A model generated the notes under the pieces. The model made no database searches. It was not told where the DNA came from and worked only from the letters and a program-made list of their open reading frames with translations. From Forficula auricularia (taxonomy: Eukaryota; Arthropoda; Insecta; Dermaptera; Forficulidae), in contig JALMQS010000068.1 in assembly GCA_024734495.1 (NCBI GenBank), forward strand, positions 3,556,267-3,620,266: a DNA stretch of 64,000 nt. The letters are read 5' to 3'. Of this stretch, positions 46,813 to 57,375 are shown in pieces (the stretch's first letter is position 1; the number at the start of each line of letters is the position of its first letter). A program made the translations under genes and the position numbers.

Positions 46813-47011
46813 TGACATGCAACATATATAATTATTATAGCTAGATTTTTCACTCCCTTCAACTCAAAGGGAATAGTAAACTTTGTTTTCACTGTAAAAT
46901 CCATGGGTCCGTCACTGAAAACTTTTTTCAGTTTAGCAGAAATTTTCACTATTCCCTTTGAGTTGAAGGGAGTGAAAAATCTAGCTATAATAATTATATA
47001 TGTTGCATGTC

Positions 47012-47105
47012 AGAGAGAGTTTTGTCTTAAGGGTTTGGCTACTGGTCCGGCAAGCTTAGTTAGCGCTTGGGTTCGATTCCTAAGGGGACGAACCTCTCTG
47101 ATATG
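47012..47105 (+). repeat. tRNA-like module, right arm
   Basis: TTTGGCTACTGGTCCGGCAA and CTTGGGTTCGATTCCTAAGG give A-box- and B-box-like elements with tRNA-like spacing. It mirrors the 46728-46812 module. Confidence 0.65.
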
Positions 47106-47239
47106 CAATGTAAAATTATTTCAACTAATATCTATGATGTCCTTTAAAGTTAAATTCATTTAATAATATTATTTACTGGGTTGATTTTTGAAATAATTTC
47201 CATCTTTTTTCAAAAAAGACACCCAAAAAGATACTTAAA

Positions 47240-47523
47240 TCTTTGTTTTCACTGTAAAATCCATGGGTCCGTCACTGAAAACTTTTTTCAGTTTAGCAGA
47301 AATTTTCACTATTCCCTTTGAGTTGAAGGGAGTGAAAAATCTAGCTATAATAATTATATATGTTGCATGTCAGAGAGAGTTTTGTCTTAAGGGTTTGGCT
47401 ACTGGTCCGGCAAGCTTAGTTAGCGCTTGGGTCCTAAGGGGACGAACCTCTCTGATATGCAATGTAAAAATATTTCAACTAATATCTATGATGTCCTTTA
47501 AAGTTAAATTCATTTAATAATAT
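47240..47523 (+). repeat. Direct duplication of the palindrome's right half
   Basis: 47240-47523 repeats 46880-47163 at an offset of ~360 bp almost without change (TGTAAAATCCATGGGTCCGT in both). The tRNA-like module in the duplicate has lost six bases in the B box (GGGTTCGATTCC became GGGTCC). Confidence 0.9.
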
Positions 47524-48001
47524 TATTTTTGATTAAATTTTATATGAAAAAACATTTAGGATAAATTCGCAAAATTTAGAGAAATTAACGAATAAAAATA
47601 AATAAAAATACGTAGTAAACCAAAGATGAGTCAAAACCTTCTTGTGACACCACAAGCAGGTAAGTAATTAAAATTTTAAATGTCATTTTTCAGATATTTT
47701 CCAATTTTGAGTTATCGTGATAAAAGACAGAATAGATAGACCAACTAATAGAACTTACTGAATGCCAGACAAAGGGACTGACAGGCCGGCTAGAAGGCAT
47801 ATAAACAAACTGACAGACAGACTCACTAAAGTCTTAAATTTAATTTCTCTGAGATTTTCCATTTTTGAGTTAATGAGTTATCAGACAAATAAACCAACTG
47901 CCATACTCAAAGAGAAAGAAACTGTTTTAAAGACCACAATAACTAAATATAGTCTTTAACTTTTAAGGAGTTCGGTGTTGGTTCTAGGTGAAACATTTTA
48001 A

Positions 48002-48209
48002 TATAATAATAAAACTTGAGTAAGATACGAGGTAGGTTTCACAAAAAAAGAAATAAAACAAAATTGAGTTTTGAATTTGATATATTTCGGGGGTTAGCCC
48101 ATCATCAGGAGTCTAAGAAAACTCAAATTTCAAAACTCAAAACTCAATTTTGTTTTATTTCTTTTTTTGTGAAACCTACCTCGTATCTTACTCAAGTTTT
48201 ATTATTATA
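48002..48209. mobile_element. Foldback with hammerhead-like loop
   Basis: Arms of ~75 bp (left TATAATAATAAAACTTGAGT to ...CAAAATTGAGTTTTGA, right the complement) surround a centre with the motif of 48078-48109 on the minus strand. Confidence 0.7.
48078..48109 (-). ncRNA. Hammerhead-like motif
   Basis: Minus strand: CUGAUGA (48108-48102), extra U, stem GGG/CCC with CUAA loop, then GAAA (48088-48085) followed by UAUAUC. Stem III would be minimal or absent, so activity is doubtful. Confidence 0.4.
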
Positions 48210-48288
48210 AATATAGTCTTATTTGAAAACATCAAAAGGTATAATTCTGATGTAAACTCCAAAAATAAGGTAATTAAAACTAAAAGGC

Positions 48289-48345
48289 GCTCTTCGGCTA
48301 TAGGGGAGAGAAACAGGTTCGAATCCTGGTCGGGTGCTGAATTCA
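48289..48345 (+). repeat. tRNA 3'-half-like fragment
   Basis: ACAGGTTCGAATCCTGG forms a 4-bp T arm with an exact B box, followed by TCGGGTGCTGA resembling an acceptor strand. The 5' half with the pairing acceptor strand is not present upstream, so this is a tRNA-derived fragment rather than a gene. Confidence 0.5.
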
Positions 48346-48694
48346 TTTTTTCCTTTTCAAAAAATAATAAAATAATTTTCTAAATGTAGAATTAACATAA
48401 GAAATTATTGATTTCATTATTTAACTTTGCTTTAAGAAAAAAATGAAAACTGACGTTTAAAAAGTTAATTTGTCTATAACAAATTTCATTTCTCCTATAG
48501 ATATTTACAGACTGACTGACTGACTAAAAATGTGTTAACCTGTTGAAAACTCTAATTCAAAATCGAAAACCAGGTAAGTATCTAATTAATATTTCAAATT
48601 TTTATCTAGAAGAAGAGTTAGACTGACTGACCGACAGACTAATCTGATGAAAACTCTAATTTAAAGTTATAAACGAAACCAGGCAAGATATATT

Positions 48695-49115
48695 AAATAC
48701 ATAAGGATTTGAGAGAGTTTACTTGTCGAGGTTAAGCGGGTGTACGGCTTTTTTAATAAAGAAGATTAATTTTCTCTCTTTGTGTAGAATATTTATTATT
48801 GGCCGACCACCATGGTTAATAGGTTTCGGTCTACTGAGAGACCATTGTCAAGGCCTCAATTCCAAATTTGTTTCCTAGCTAATTTTTGGGATCTAGAGTC
48901 CATCCTAGCAACTCGATTTTCATACAATTTTGCTCTGCTTCAATTTGTCTTTCCTACGTGTACTTTTTCTTTTTTCTTTATGTGAACACACGTAGGAAAG
49001 ACAAATTGAAGCAGAGCAATATTGTATGAAAATCGAGTTGTGGCGATGAACTCTCGTTCCCAAATATTAACCTTAACCTCAACAAGTAAAGTCTCACAAA
49101 TACTTATATATCTAA
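48695..49115. mobile_element. Foldback element with an insertion in the left arm
   Basis: Arms mirror each other (ACGTAGGAAAGACAAATTGA and complement flank a ~25-bp loop near 48970). The left arm has ~145 extra bp (about 48736-48880) containing a minus-strand phrase TTGACAATGGTCTCTCAGTA then GACCGAAAC. This has a stem plus GAAAC as in hammerhead-like motifs but no CUGANGA. Confidence 0.65.
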
Positions 49116-49624
49116 TTTAAAATCGAAGACCAGGTAAGTATCTAACTAATAATGTACATTTTTATCTAGAATTAAGCTTTTTTAAATCAAACGTCGCGTT
49201 GACAAACAAACTATAGCTGTAAGTTTCGTATCTCTGAGATTTATAGTTTTAGTATTATCATAATAGCAAAGGGCCAGAAAGACAAACCGAAAAAGGATCA
49301 GACAGATCCATAGTCCAAACAAGAGTTAGACTGACTGACCGACAGACTAAAAATATGTAAATCTGATGAAAACTTTAATTCAAAATCGAAAACCACGTAA
49401 GTATCAAACTAAAATTTTAAATTTTTATCTAGAATTAACCCTGTTTGAGCCATTGTGATAATATATAGATTGACACACATACTGACAGTTAGACTGAAAG
49501 TCCAGCTATAAATGATATTATTGTTAGTTGAATAAAAGATTTCACTGTCGATGGTAACAGAATTGTTTTTATTTTAGGTTAAAAATAAAATGAGAGAGTC
49601 TTCTGTTTTTTAAATAAAATAATT

Positions 49625-49692
49625 TTTAATTATTTCTAGAGACTATAGTTTCGAAGGCATTGCCTTCATCATCAGTCTATCACAAATATTTC
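49625..49692 (-). ncRNA. Hammerhead-ribozyme-like motif
   Basis: Minus strand: UAGA, CUGAUGA (49675-49669), extra U, stem II GAAGGC/GCCUUC with an AAU loop, GAAA (49652-49649), C-UAUA-GUC (to 49641), then UCUAGAAAUA. UAGA/UCUA gives a 4-bp stem I, and farther out UAUUU pairs with AAAUA across a small internal loop. Best-preserved stem I of the set. Stem II differs from the 32.1-kb copy in paired positions. Confidence 0.7.
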
Positions 49693-50109
49693 AAATTAGT
49701 TACAAATTAAGATTTATACATTGAAAATTTTGAAAAATATATAATGTCTTTTTCTTCATGTTTCCTCTTGGGAGATTAGAATATAACTGATATTATTGGA
49801 TTGAAAGACCTTTAATTTGTTTAATTATTCCAATGAATGCTTCCGCTTACTTGAAAGCCAAATTGACAAACTGACTGACAGATAGATTGACCTACTGACA
49901 GACAGACTAACTAAGGCTCATTAGACCCAAAAAAATCTCAAAATTTATACTTCCGATGAATAATAGTTGAAGATATTCTAATACTAAGAAAATCACAAGA
50001 TTATTTTCTTTTTGTTTTTACCCCCCCACCCTCGGAGTGCCAAAATTAGCAATCCGGGCCAAATGCAATATCAATATCCTTTGAGGTGAACTCCATGTGA
50101 CATGTGTAG

Positions 50110-50716
50110 TAGGGTGCTCCTTATTTTGGATATTTTCGAATATTTACGCGGACAGGATCTCATATGGTTCTAAATAAATTAAAAAAATATCCCCCAAGTT
50201 TCAAGTCTCTATCTCAATTTTAATCTAGTGCTACACAGTGATTAATTTTCCTATCTAAATAAAATGGAGTTTATGGCATTGAACGATCAATTTTTTATTC
50301 CGGCTAAAGTAATATTTCAAAAAATTTAATAGTCTGTAGACTTTATCCTTATAATAGTAGCTATCCCTCAGAATTTTTACAGATTTTTAACTATTATAAT
50401 TTTGGAGTCTATTATAGCAGTATTTTATCTACAAAATTGTAATATATAAACATTCTGAAGGATAGGTAATATTATAAGGATAAAGTTTACAGAGTTTCAA
50501 ATTTTTTGAACTATTATTTTGGCCGGAATAAAAAATTGATCGTTCAATGCCAAAAACAGCATGTTATTTAGATGGGAAACTTAATCGGTGTGTAGCACTA
50601 GGTTAAAATTGAGTTAGAGACTTGAAACTTGAGGGATATTTTTTTTATTTATTTAGAACCATATGGGCCCCTGTCCGCTTAAAAATTCGAAAATATACAA
50701 AATAAGGAGCACCTTA
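50110..50716. mobile_element. hAT-like long-arm foldback, copy 2
   Basis: 607 bp with ends TAGGGTGCTCCTTATTTT and TAAGGTGCTCCTTATTTT (reverse read), flanked by a perfect 8-bp duplication ATGTGTAG (50102-50109 and 50717-50724). An 8-bp duplication and T/CAGGG ends indicate the hAT superfamily. The interior matches the 14.4-15.0-kb copy. No transposase. Confidence 0.85.
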
Positions 50717-50721
50717 ATGTG

Positions 50722-50800
50722 TAGCCAATTGGCCCGGATTGCCATTTCGGCACTCGTGTCTATTTCTCAAAGAGGGTAAAAACACCCAATCTGACATATA
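50722..50800 (+). repeat. tRNA-like module
   Basis: GCCAATTGGCCCGGATTGCC then GGCACTCGTGTCTATTTCTC (damaged B box), then ...CCAATCTGACATATAATT. Close relative of the 10141 and 60250 modules. Confidence 0.55.
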
Positions 50801-51119
50801 ATTAAAAATAATTCATTCCATCTCGGATCTAATAGATGACCGCCTCTTGTGATTTTCTTAGAAATTTTAAGTCTATTCCTATCGGTAATTTGAACTCTTA
50901 TATTTATTTAAACACTTTCAGTAACTCAATATTTAATTAATAAAGAGTATACTTAAACTAAATTTATAACTTTGCCTTATTAAATTAGTCCTTTCAAATT
51001 TTTGGGTCTCTTTTTGTTTTGCATCTTCACACTACATATTATATAAATATTCTTTTTATCTGAGGAAAGCAATAAATCCGCAATGATAAATTTGTCTAAT
51101 GTATTACGTAGCTCATTAT

Positions 51120-51375
51120 TCAGCTGTGATTGAACGTTTTTGTTTAAAATGTGACGTGATATGTTCGGGCGAAAGAGAGCGCTGGAATAAACAATTAATA
51201 ACCAAAAGGGGAGATAATGATTGTTGCACGCAATCCAGGCCAATGAACAAAACAAAAGCAATAGCACTAGCGTTGATTCAATTGATACTATGTTCAGACG
51301 GATTGGTGCTAGGGGGTGGCGAAAGGGTGTGTGGAGGGGGTAAGAGGAGGGTTTCGCGAGGGGGGAATATTTGAT
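51120..51375. other. GC-elevated island
   Basis: About 250 bp with balanced composition and G-rich end (GGGGGTGGCG, GGAGGGGGTAAGAGGAGGG) in otherwise AT-rich DNA. ORFs on both strands (91 and 132 codons) have no recognisable domain. Could be a regulatory element or unrecognised exon. Confidence 0.3.
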
Positions 51376-53324
51376 CAATAACTAATGGTCTTTTAATTGA
51401 ATAAATATACGATACTTTAGAACATAAATAGATGTGCATGCACCAATTTATTTATTTTTAAAAGACACTTTCACTAATGACTAATGAAATAAATACAATT
51501 CGAATTTGTTGTATATTTTTATATAAATTATCAAGTGGGAAATCTATTTTATTTCAAAATTAATTTTTTTATCAAGAATAAGAATCATGTGAATAATGAA
51601 ATTTAATTTTCTGTTAAACTTTTATTAATTTTTTTCATACTATTTATAATCGTAATACAATCTCGGGATATCTCAATTTTTCGAAATTTTCAGTTTTCCC
51701 TAACAGACGGTACCTATGTGTATTAATTATCAGGGATCACTAAAGACATTTTCAAGAGTATAATATGACTTAATAGTATTATTCTAACATATAATAATCA
51801 ATTGAGAATTCTGAAATACAATTGGGGTTTTGTGAAATATACAAGGAAAATTCTAGTGTTCCGTGGACCATAGTTTGAGAAACACTTGGGAAGTCCGGGA
51901 TCAAATTTTTTTAGTAATATTACATATCAGTATTGCAATCTTAAAAAATATTTTTTACTAATACACGTATCTACTTAATACAAGAAAAAATGTAAAGTTA
52001 CAATTAATTTTTGTTTGTATTTTTGCAAAGAGTTAATGTGATTTTACCAATATAATATAGTATTTTTTTTACTAAAGGCAATCTTGTAAATTTCCTATCT
52101 ATTTATATTGTAAACATATAGTAAATTTACAATTTTCTTTTACAGTGTGGTAACAAATATAATATTTTGAGAATATTATCCATTTTATTAAAATATGATT
52201 TCTCCAGTTGTCACTCTGATGAGGATGTGATCTTTTTTTTTACTTTCCATCTAATGAGTCTTTTCAACATTCAAAAATCGCTGTAGATTTCTAACTAATC
52301 CTACTTGTTATTTTGTTCCGTATATCCTATAGTGTAGGCAACCAAGAGTGAATTAGGGGAAGGTTTGCGGCTGAACGCGCGATCTTTTCCAAGCGGTATA
52401 AAAAGTAGTTCTCTTTTTATCATTAAATATCTAAATGAATTTAAATATATTTTCAATGAAAATATAGTATATTTCAATTTTTTAATTCTTTTCTTTGATA
52501 AAAACAGATTTTTATATATTTCGTGTTATTCATTTTATTTATTTATTTATTTATTTATTTTTGAAGTTCGTATTACATCATAAATTTATTCATATTTTTT
52601 TTTCTATACCAGAAGATTTGTCAAATTCAATTAGACCGCAAATGTTATTTTTTAAATTCATAGAAATTCATCTTTTTTCCTGTCAGAACACAATATTGTC
52701 AATAAAGGAATAAAATACAATAGCAAATAATTTTTCTTCGAATTGATTATTGATTATAATTCCCACTCGTATTCATATTTTCAACGTATAAATTGAAATG
52801 CCAATTTCTTACATCTATTGTGACACTTCTTCTTTGCCATTTGATATATATTTAAATTAACTTCATTGAAAAAATATTCAAAGAAAAAATAGCTATATAT
52901 ATCAAATTTGGTGCTGATCCAATTTAGAATTGAACTGCAAAGTTTTTATGTTTACATCGACTATTTATTTTAGACAGTTAATGTTCCCAACTACAATTGA
53001 ATGGATATTTATGTCCGCTTTTATCAGAATAATTACTAGCTATCAAAGTTGTAGAATGTTCATTTTAAACATCAAATCTATAAAAATAATTTTAAATTTT
53101 ATTGATATTATATATTTAAGGTATATAATTTTTTTATTACTGAAATTCAATTTAATACCCAGTAAAAAAACAATTTTCCCCTACGCTATGAATATAAATG
53201 AAATAGATTATATTGCCAATTAACTGAATAAAATAATCTTTAAAATGTGTTATTAGAATTTTTTTTTTGAAAATCAGATGGTAATTTTTTTCCAAAATAT
53301 TCTAAGTGGTTAAAACCAATATAT
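51376..53324. other. Long AT-rich stretch without supported gene
   Basis: ATTT repeats near 52535-52560 and several short ORFs with low-complexity translation. I see nothing I can support. Confidence 0.5.
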
Positions 53325-53525
53325 ATTATTAAGAAAGATTCTAAATTTAAGGTCAAAATTTCAAAGTAGAAATAATTTTATATTGCTTAACAGAGGGGGT
53401 CAGGTTTCAGCTCAGGTTCAACTCCTGAGAGGATGATCCCCTCTTATAAGCAATATAAAATTATTTTTTCTAAAATCTTTGAAATTTTGACCTTAAATTT
53501 AAAACCTTTCTTAATAATGTTATTT
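53325..53525. mobile_element. Foldback element with tRNA-like loop
   Basis: Arms of ~75 bp (ATTATTAAGAAAGATTCTAA to ...ATTGCTTAACAGAGGG, and the complement) enclose GGTTTCAGCTCAGGTTCAAC and TCCTGAG. The CTCAGGTTCAACTCCTGAG hairpin is T-arm-like with a B box. Confidence 0.75.
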
Positions 53526-54194
53526 TTGTTTTAATTCATTTTTTTGTTATTTTGATATTACTTTTTAATAATTCTTGAAAAAATTAAATGACTCAATTTA
53601 TTATTTATTTGTGATAGGGGTGACATCTCTTTGAATTATAAAGAATTAATACTTACATGTAATCAAATAGCGAATTTACCCCTCTTGGCATCTATTGGCA
53701 GAAAGTTATCAGATAAACTATTTCTATTCTCCGAAAAAGCATTATCAAACTATTGAAAAAAAATAAATAGTCTCGATAAATTATTTTTATCTATTCTCTA
53801 AACAGTTTTACTAAACAACTGGTTAAGCAACTTCAGTTTTAGTTCTTGGAGATTGTGAATAAAAACATGTACCTATATATTCAATTGTTTACATATATTT
53901 TACACTCAAACTTAGGTATTCATTCATTTGAATCTATTTTACTGACAATCTCTAAAAATTAAAACGATATTTTCTACTAAAGATGGTCAACCAGTGGTGA
54001 TTGAAATTTTTTAGTGAATAAATAAATTTACATAAACAAAAAATAATTTAAAATTGATAAATTTATTTTTCTTATGTAACAAATAACCTTTGAAGTTAAA
54101 AGAATATTATTTTTTAAATATAGTTTTTATTTTAATAGAGAATAATATATAGCAAGGTTGAGCACCCCTGATAATATATAGTATGTAACGTTTT
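53526..54194. other. AT-rich; possible hAT terminal word
   Basis: Read in reverse, CAGGGGTGCTCAACCTTGC at 54171-54153 looks like a hAT end, and a diverged GATGGTCAACCAG is at 53983-53995, but no target duplication was found. Confidence 0.35.
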
Positions 54195-54485
54195 TCTAAA
54201 ATTCAACACCCCTACGCGCTTAGACTAGATACTAATCGAACAAACGCATTCGCCAATTCATTTATCCCTATGACATCTAGAGACTGGAACTCTCTTCCCC
54301 GACCGTCTTTCCAGCTACTTATAACCTTCAAACTTTCAAGACCAGCATCCACAGATACCTTCGACCTCTACCCAATCCCTAAATCTCCCCTTATCTTCAC
54401 GTTACAAGGGTCCACCACGGACTTTAGAGGTTGTACCTTCTTGGTGCAACTTCTTCTTGTATCAATATCATTATAAAAAAAAACA
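54195..54485 (+). mobile_element. CR1/jockey-like LINE, 3' end
   Basis: 5'-truncated plus-strand copy: AATTCAACACCCCTACGCGC, then codons for TSRDWNSLPRPSF, the 3' hairpin (54430-54450) and an A tail at ~54477. The 68-codon ORF here is the C-terminus of the RT protein in part. Confidence 0.8.
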
Positions 54486-54838
54486 TATCTAGGCCTATTT
54501 GCCAACTCGTTTTAATTTTAGAGAATTTTCTTTCAATTTCATATTTTCCAAACATTTTAAAATATACTCTCGATTTCAATCGAATCTTTGAATAGGTATT
54601 TCTAAAGTTCTATCACCCATTATTAGAATGCAATCTTCACTTAAAAATGGGATTCACCTTCTAAAAATTAAATGAATAATTTATACTGCTCAAATCAACA
54701 TTCTTTTATTTTAAATTCCAACATCAAAGAAATTGAATTATTCTCTCCCTAAGTTACGCACCCTATAGATATCCAAAAATATCTCTCTCGAAGTTACATT
54801 CCATTTAATTACTCTACTAAGAATTCCACCTATGATTA
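54486..54838. other. AT-rich spacer
   Basis: No ORF or structured repeat seen. Confidence 0.5.
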
Positions 54839-55640
54839 TCTACTCTTAATAAACGAGCAAAAATTGTATATTTATTTATTTGTATATATATTTGTATCTT
54901 GGTTATATTTTGAAAACGACTCTACCGATTTTGATGAAATTCACGGGTTAGGGGGTTTTTGGGGTGACAATTCGATCTGTCACGGTCTTATCTTCGTCAA
55001 AATTGTTTTTGATGGGTTTTTTCGTAATCAAATTAATTATTCTCAGGTAGACAAATCCCATTCTTAGGGTTTTAAAAAAGGTTTCCCTTTTCCTTTTATA
55101 CCCAGGCAGACAATGGGTTGTTTGTTTCATTGTTCTAAAAGGCCTTGAAGAAGTATTGTGATTGTGGATTTTAACATTTTTGTTCTCCCTAACCGTTAGA
55201 AATATTAATAAACGTTTCATAATTGTTTTTATAAAGAACTTTATTTATTTAATAGAATAAAAAATAATTAAGAATTTATTTAAAAATATATTTCGCATAA
55301 GCAGGTCTCAATTTTCTGAAAAAACAACACATTTTGATAGGTTTTATTTATTAATTGGATGAATAAAAATGAATCATATGGTTGAATCAAAACAGGTGCA
55401 AAAGGTGGGGCGCAGTGGTGGGGAATCCGGGGGTAGGGAGAGGTTCCGGGGGTGGGGTCGAGCGGCGTGGAGGTGGGGGGGCTACATTGGTCGACTATTA
55501 TATATTTTTGTATTTTTTTAATTTGAAAGCGGCTCTCAAATAAAAATCTACCTTTTTATCAGAATTTTAAATTAAAAATAATATTAAAATAAAGCTTTTA
55601 ACTGAAAGAAGAAGTTACCGAGCATCGCTCGGTGCCTCCA
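54839..55640 (+). mobile_element. Non-autonomous Helitron, copy 2
   Basis: Starts TCTACTCTTAATAAACGAGC after an A. The 5' region (CGATTTTGATGAAATTCACG, GATCTGTCACGGTCT) matches copy 1. The 3' hairpin ACCGAGC-ATC-GCTCGGT is at 55617-55633. The canonical CTRR end is not visible (GCCTCCATTA follows), so the last bases are mutated or deleted. A G-rich domain at 55395-55490 precedes the hairpin as in copy 1. Confidence 0.75.
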
Positions 55641-56547
55641 TTAAAACGCGCAACTAAATTCAACTGACTCAAATATACTTGTCCTAGTCAAAGCATTAAT
55701 GGCTAATGGCTTATTTCTGAAAGTTGAATAATACTTCTCTCTTTAAAAAAAATAATTATAAAAATAAGAAAAAAAAACTAATCTATTTTGTTTTCTACCA
55801 GACTTCGCTTAAACATAAGAAGACGTCATTCATAAGACATTAGCTTGTTTTGCTATTCATAACACTTTTAAAATGATTTATTTATTCAAGAGAAAGTTCA
55901 AATGGTCTATAATTTATGCTCGGGGAAAATTTTATTTTACATCTATTGGTTGTTAAAAATACTCAATCAATTGCCTTCAGCAAGAAAGAAGCTACCGTAA
56001 ATATTATATGTAATACTTCCTTATACACACAACAAATGAAAGAATCTTGGAATTTTGATCGATTTCATTCAAGATAAATAATATATATTTAAATTGGAAA
56101 TTTCATAAAAGAGAGAAAAAAATGTAGAGTCTAGTTACTTATTAGAGTTAAAAAAACATTTATTAATTTTCTGGTCGACAGACCGCTCTCACATGTTTGT
56201 GGTTACCTGAACTTGAGAATTATTTCTAGATGACCTTAGAATTAGAAAATTCGTACCGAATTTATTCACGACATTTGAGAAGTTTATTTCCAAAAAGTAC
56301 GAAATCCATTTTTTTGCAATTGCGAGAAAATTAACATTTTTACATCATTGTTCATAATCATAATCAAATTTTTGATAGGGATCGTAGGGAGTTGGATATT
56401 TTTTTATTTTGTTACTCAACTTGATATAGTGTAGGTACCTTTTGAAATAAAACTTATTTTTCAAGTGTATTTTAGTAAAGGATTTAGTAGGTTTTGTCAT
56501 GAAATTGATACCAGAAATCATAAACAGAGATAAAAATTATATGTAAG
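55641..56547. other. No recognisable gene
   Basis: AT-rich sequence without ORF of note. Confidence 0.5.
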
Positions 56548-56771
56548 GGGCCGTTCATAAATTACGTCACACAGTAAGGGGGAAGGGGCATCTCAGATTT
56601 ATGACAAAATGTGATAGGGGAAGCCCGGGGATCTTAAAAATTGAATTGTGATGTCACAAAAGTTAAAAGTATGACGTCACAATGGGGCTCAATGAAAATG
56701 TAACAGAATGTGATACAAAGGGAGGGCGTCTAAAATTCTTGAAATTCGTCTGACAAAATTTATGGATGGCC
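56548..56771. mobile_element. GGGGCC-ended MITE
   Basis: Left end GGGGCCGTTCATAAATTACG and right end read in reverse GGGCCATCCATAAATTTTGT are inverted repeats. Inside are TGACGTCAC-type words. This terminus is familiar from insect MITEs; superfamily not assigned. Confidence 0.65.
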
Positions 56772-56929
56772 CATAACTGGAATTATTTTATTTTTTGCAA
56801 AAAATGGATTTAGTACCTTTTGGAAATGAGATTCTAATTTCGGTTTTTAATCCCCATCAACCACATAAGATATACTGTCATAACACAGGTTGGACAATAC
56901 CACTCACTCAATACATTCGACTCTATTCC

Positions 56930-57375
56930 ACGCCAAATATTCTTTAAAATTTTTAGACTAGAGTCCCATATCCTTAATTATTTGTGGAAAATATTTTATT
57001 TTAGGTCTTTATTTTCCCCTATCTTTTCTTAGCTCGCCCTGTAAAATATCTCTAAGCAATGTTTCGGGTCTTAACATACGATTATACCCTATCTCTCTTA
57101 TGGGTCTTCCTCAGTTCTTATTTTTTGCATACCATTGACTTCTCTATCTTAAAACTTCTTCACTTGTAATTTTATCCACATTTAATTATCTGTAAGACGA
57201 CATTTCAAAGGCTTTTAGTTTTCTTCTCTCAGACTCTCTAATCGTTTGGATTTCACAACCATACCTACAGCTGGTTGTTCCATACTCATGTCCACAGCAG
57301 GATCTTTCTAGGCTAATTGAAAAGAACCATAATACATATTTTAATATTTGTTTTGAATTAAATCTCATTTTCTCA
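56930..57375 (-). mobile_element. RTE LINE remnant
   Basis: Minus-strand sequence parallels 34560-34945: a YGCE-like codon region at 57250, KAFEM-like at 57205, a TNEEVL-equivalent near 57165 and MRFNSKQ near 57360. Several frameshifts and stops. It is interrupted at 57375 by the CR1-like insertion and resumes at ~57837. Confidence 0.7.

Larger units (their letters stand above)
46572..47251. mobile_element. Palindrome with a tRNA-like module in each arm
   Basis: Arms of ~300 bp are near identical in mirror order, from AGTGAAAACAAAGATTTAAG at 46572 to its complement ending 47251, with a ~60-bp centre (46880-46940). Both arms include the tRNA-like module. Short ORFs on both strands read the same protein because of the palindrome and are not genes. 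Confidence 0.85.
47530..49960 (+). repeat. Diverged repeats of a GACAGACTGA/ACCAGGTAAGTAT unit
   Basis: At least four to five diverged copies in direct order (near 47650-47960, 48500-48660, 49120-49330, 49320-49500, 49850-49920) share GACTGACTGACCGACAGACT, ATGAAAACTCTAATTCAAAA, ATCGAAAACCAGGTAAGTAT and TTTTTATCTAGAATTAA. They are separated by inserted foldbacks and hammerhead-like elements. No ORF. Confidence 0.65.
49985..50870. mobile_element. tRNA-like palindrome interrupted by a hAT foldback
   Basis: AAGAAAATCACAAGA at 49989 mirrors CTTGTGATTTTCTT at 50846, and GAGTGCC...GCAATCCGGGCCAA (50035-50071) mirrors TTGGCCCGGATTGCC...GGCACTC (50729-50755). So two head-to-head tRNA-like modules flank the inserted element 50110-50716. 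Confidence 0.65.

Noticed and set aside
46662..47517. Three ORFs encoding nearly the same ~90-residue protein
   Set aside because: They read the palindrome arms and their duplicate; identity follows from the repeat, not from a gene family.
48289..48345. tRNA gene
   Set aside because: T arm and B box are good but the 5' half and acceptor pairing are missing; fragment only.
51099..51378. Overlapping ORFs of 91 and 132 codons on opposite strands
   Set aside because: No recognisable domain on either; kept only as a GC-elevated island.
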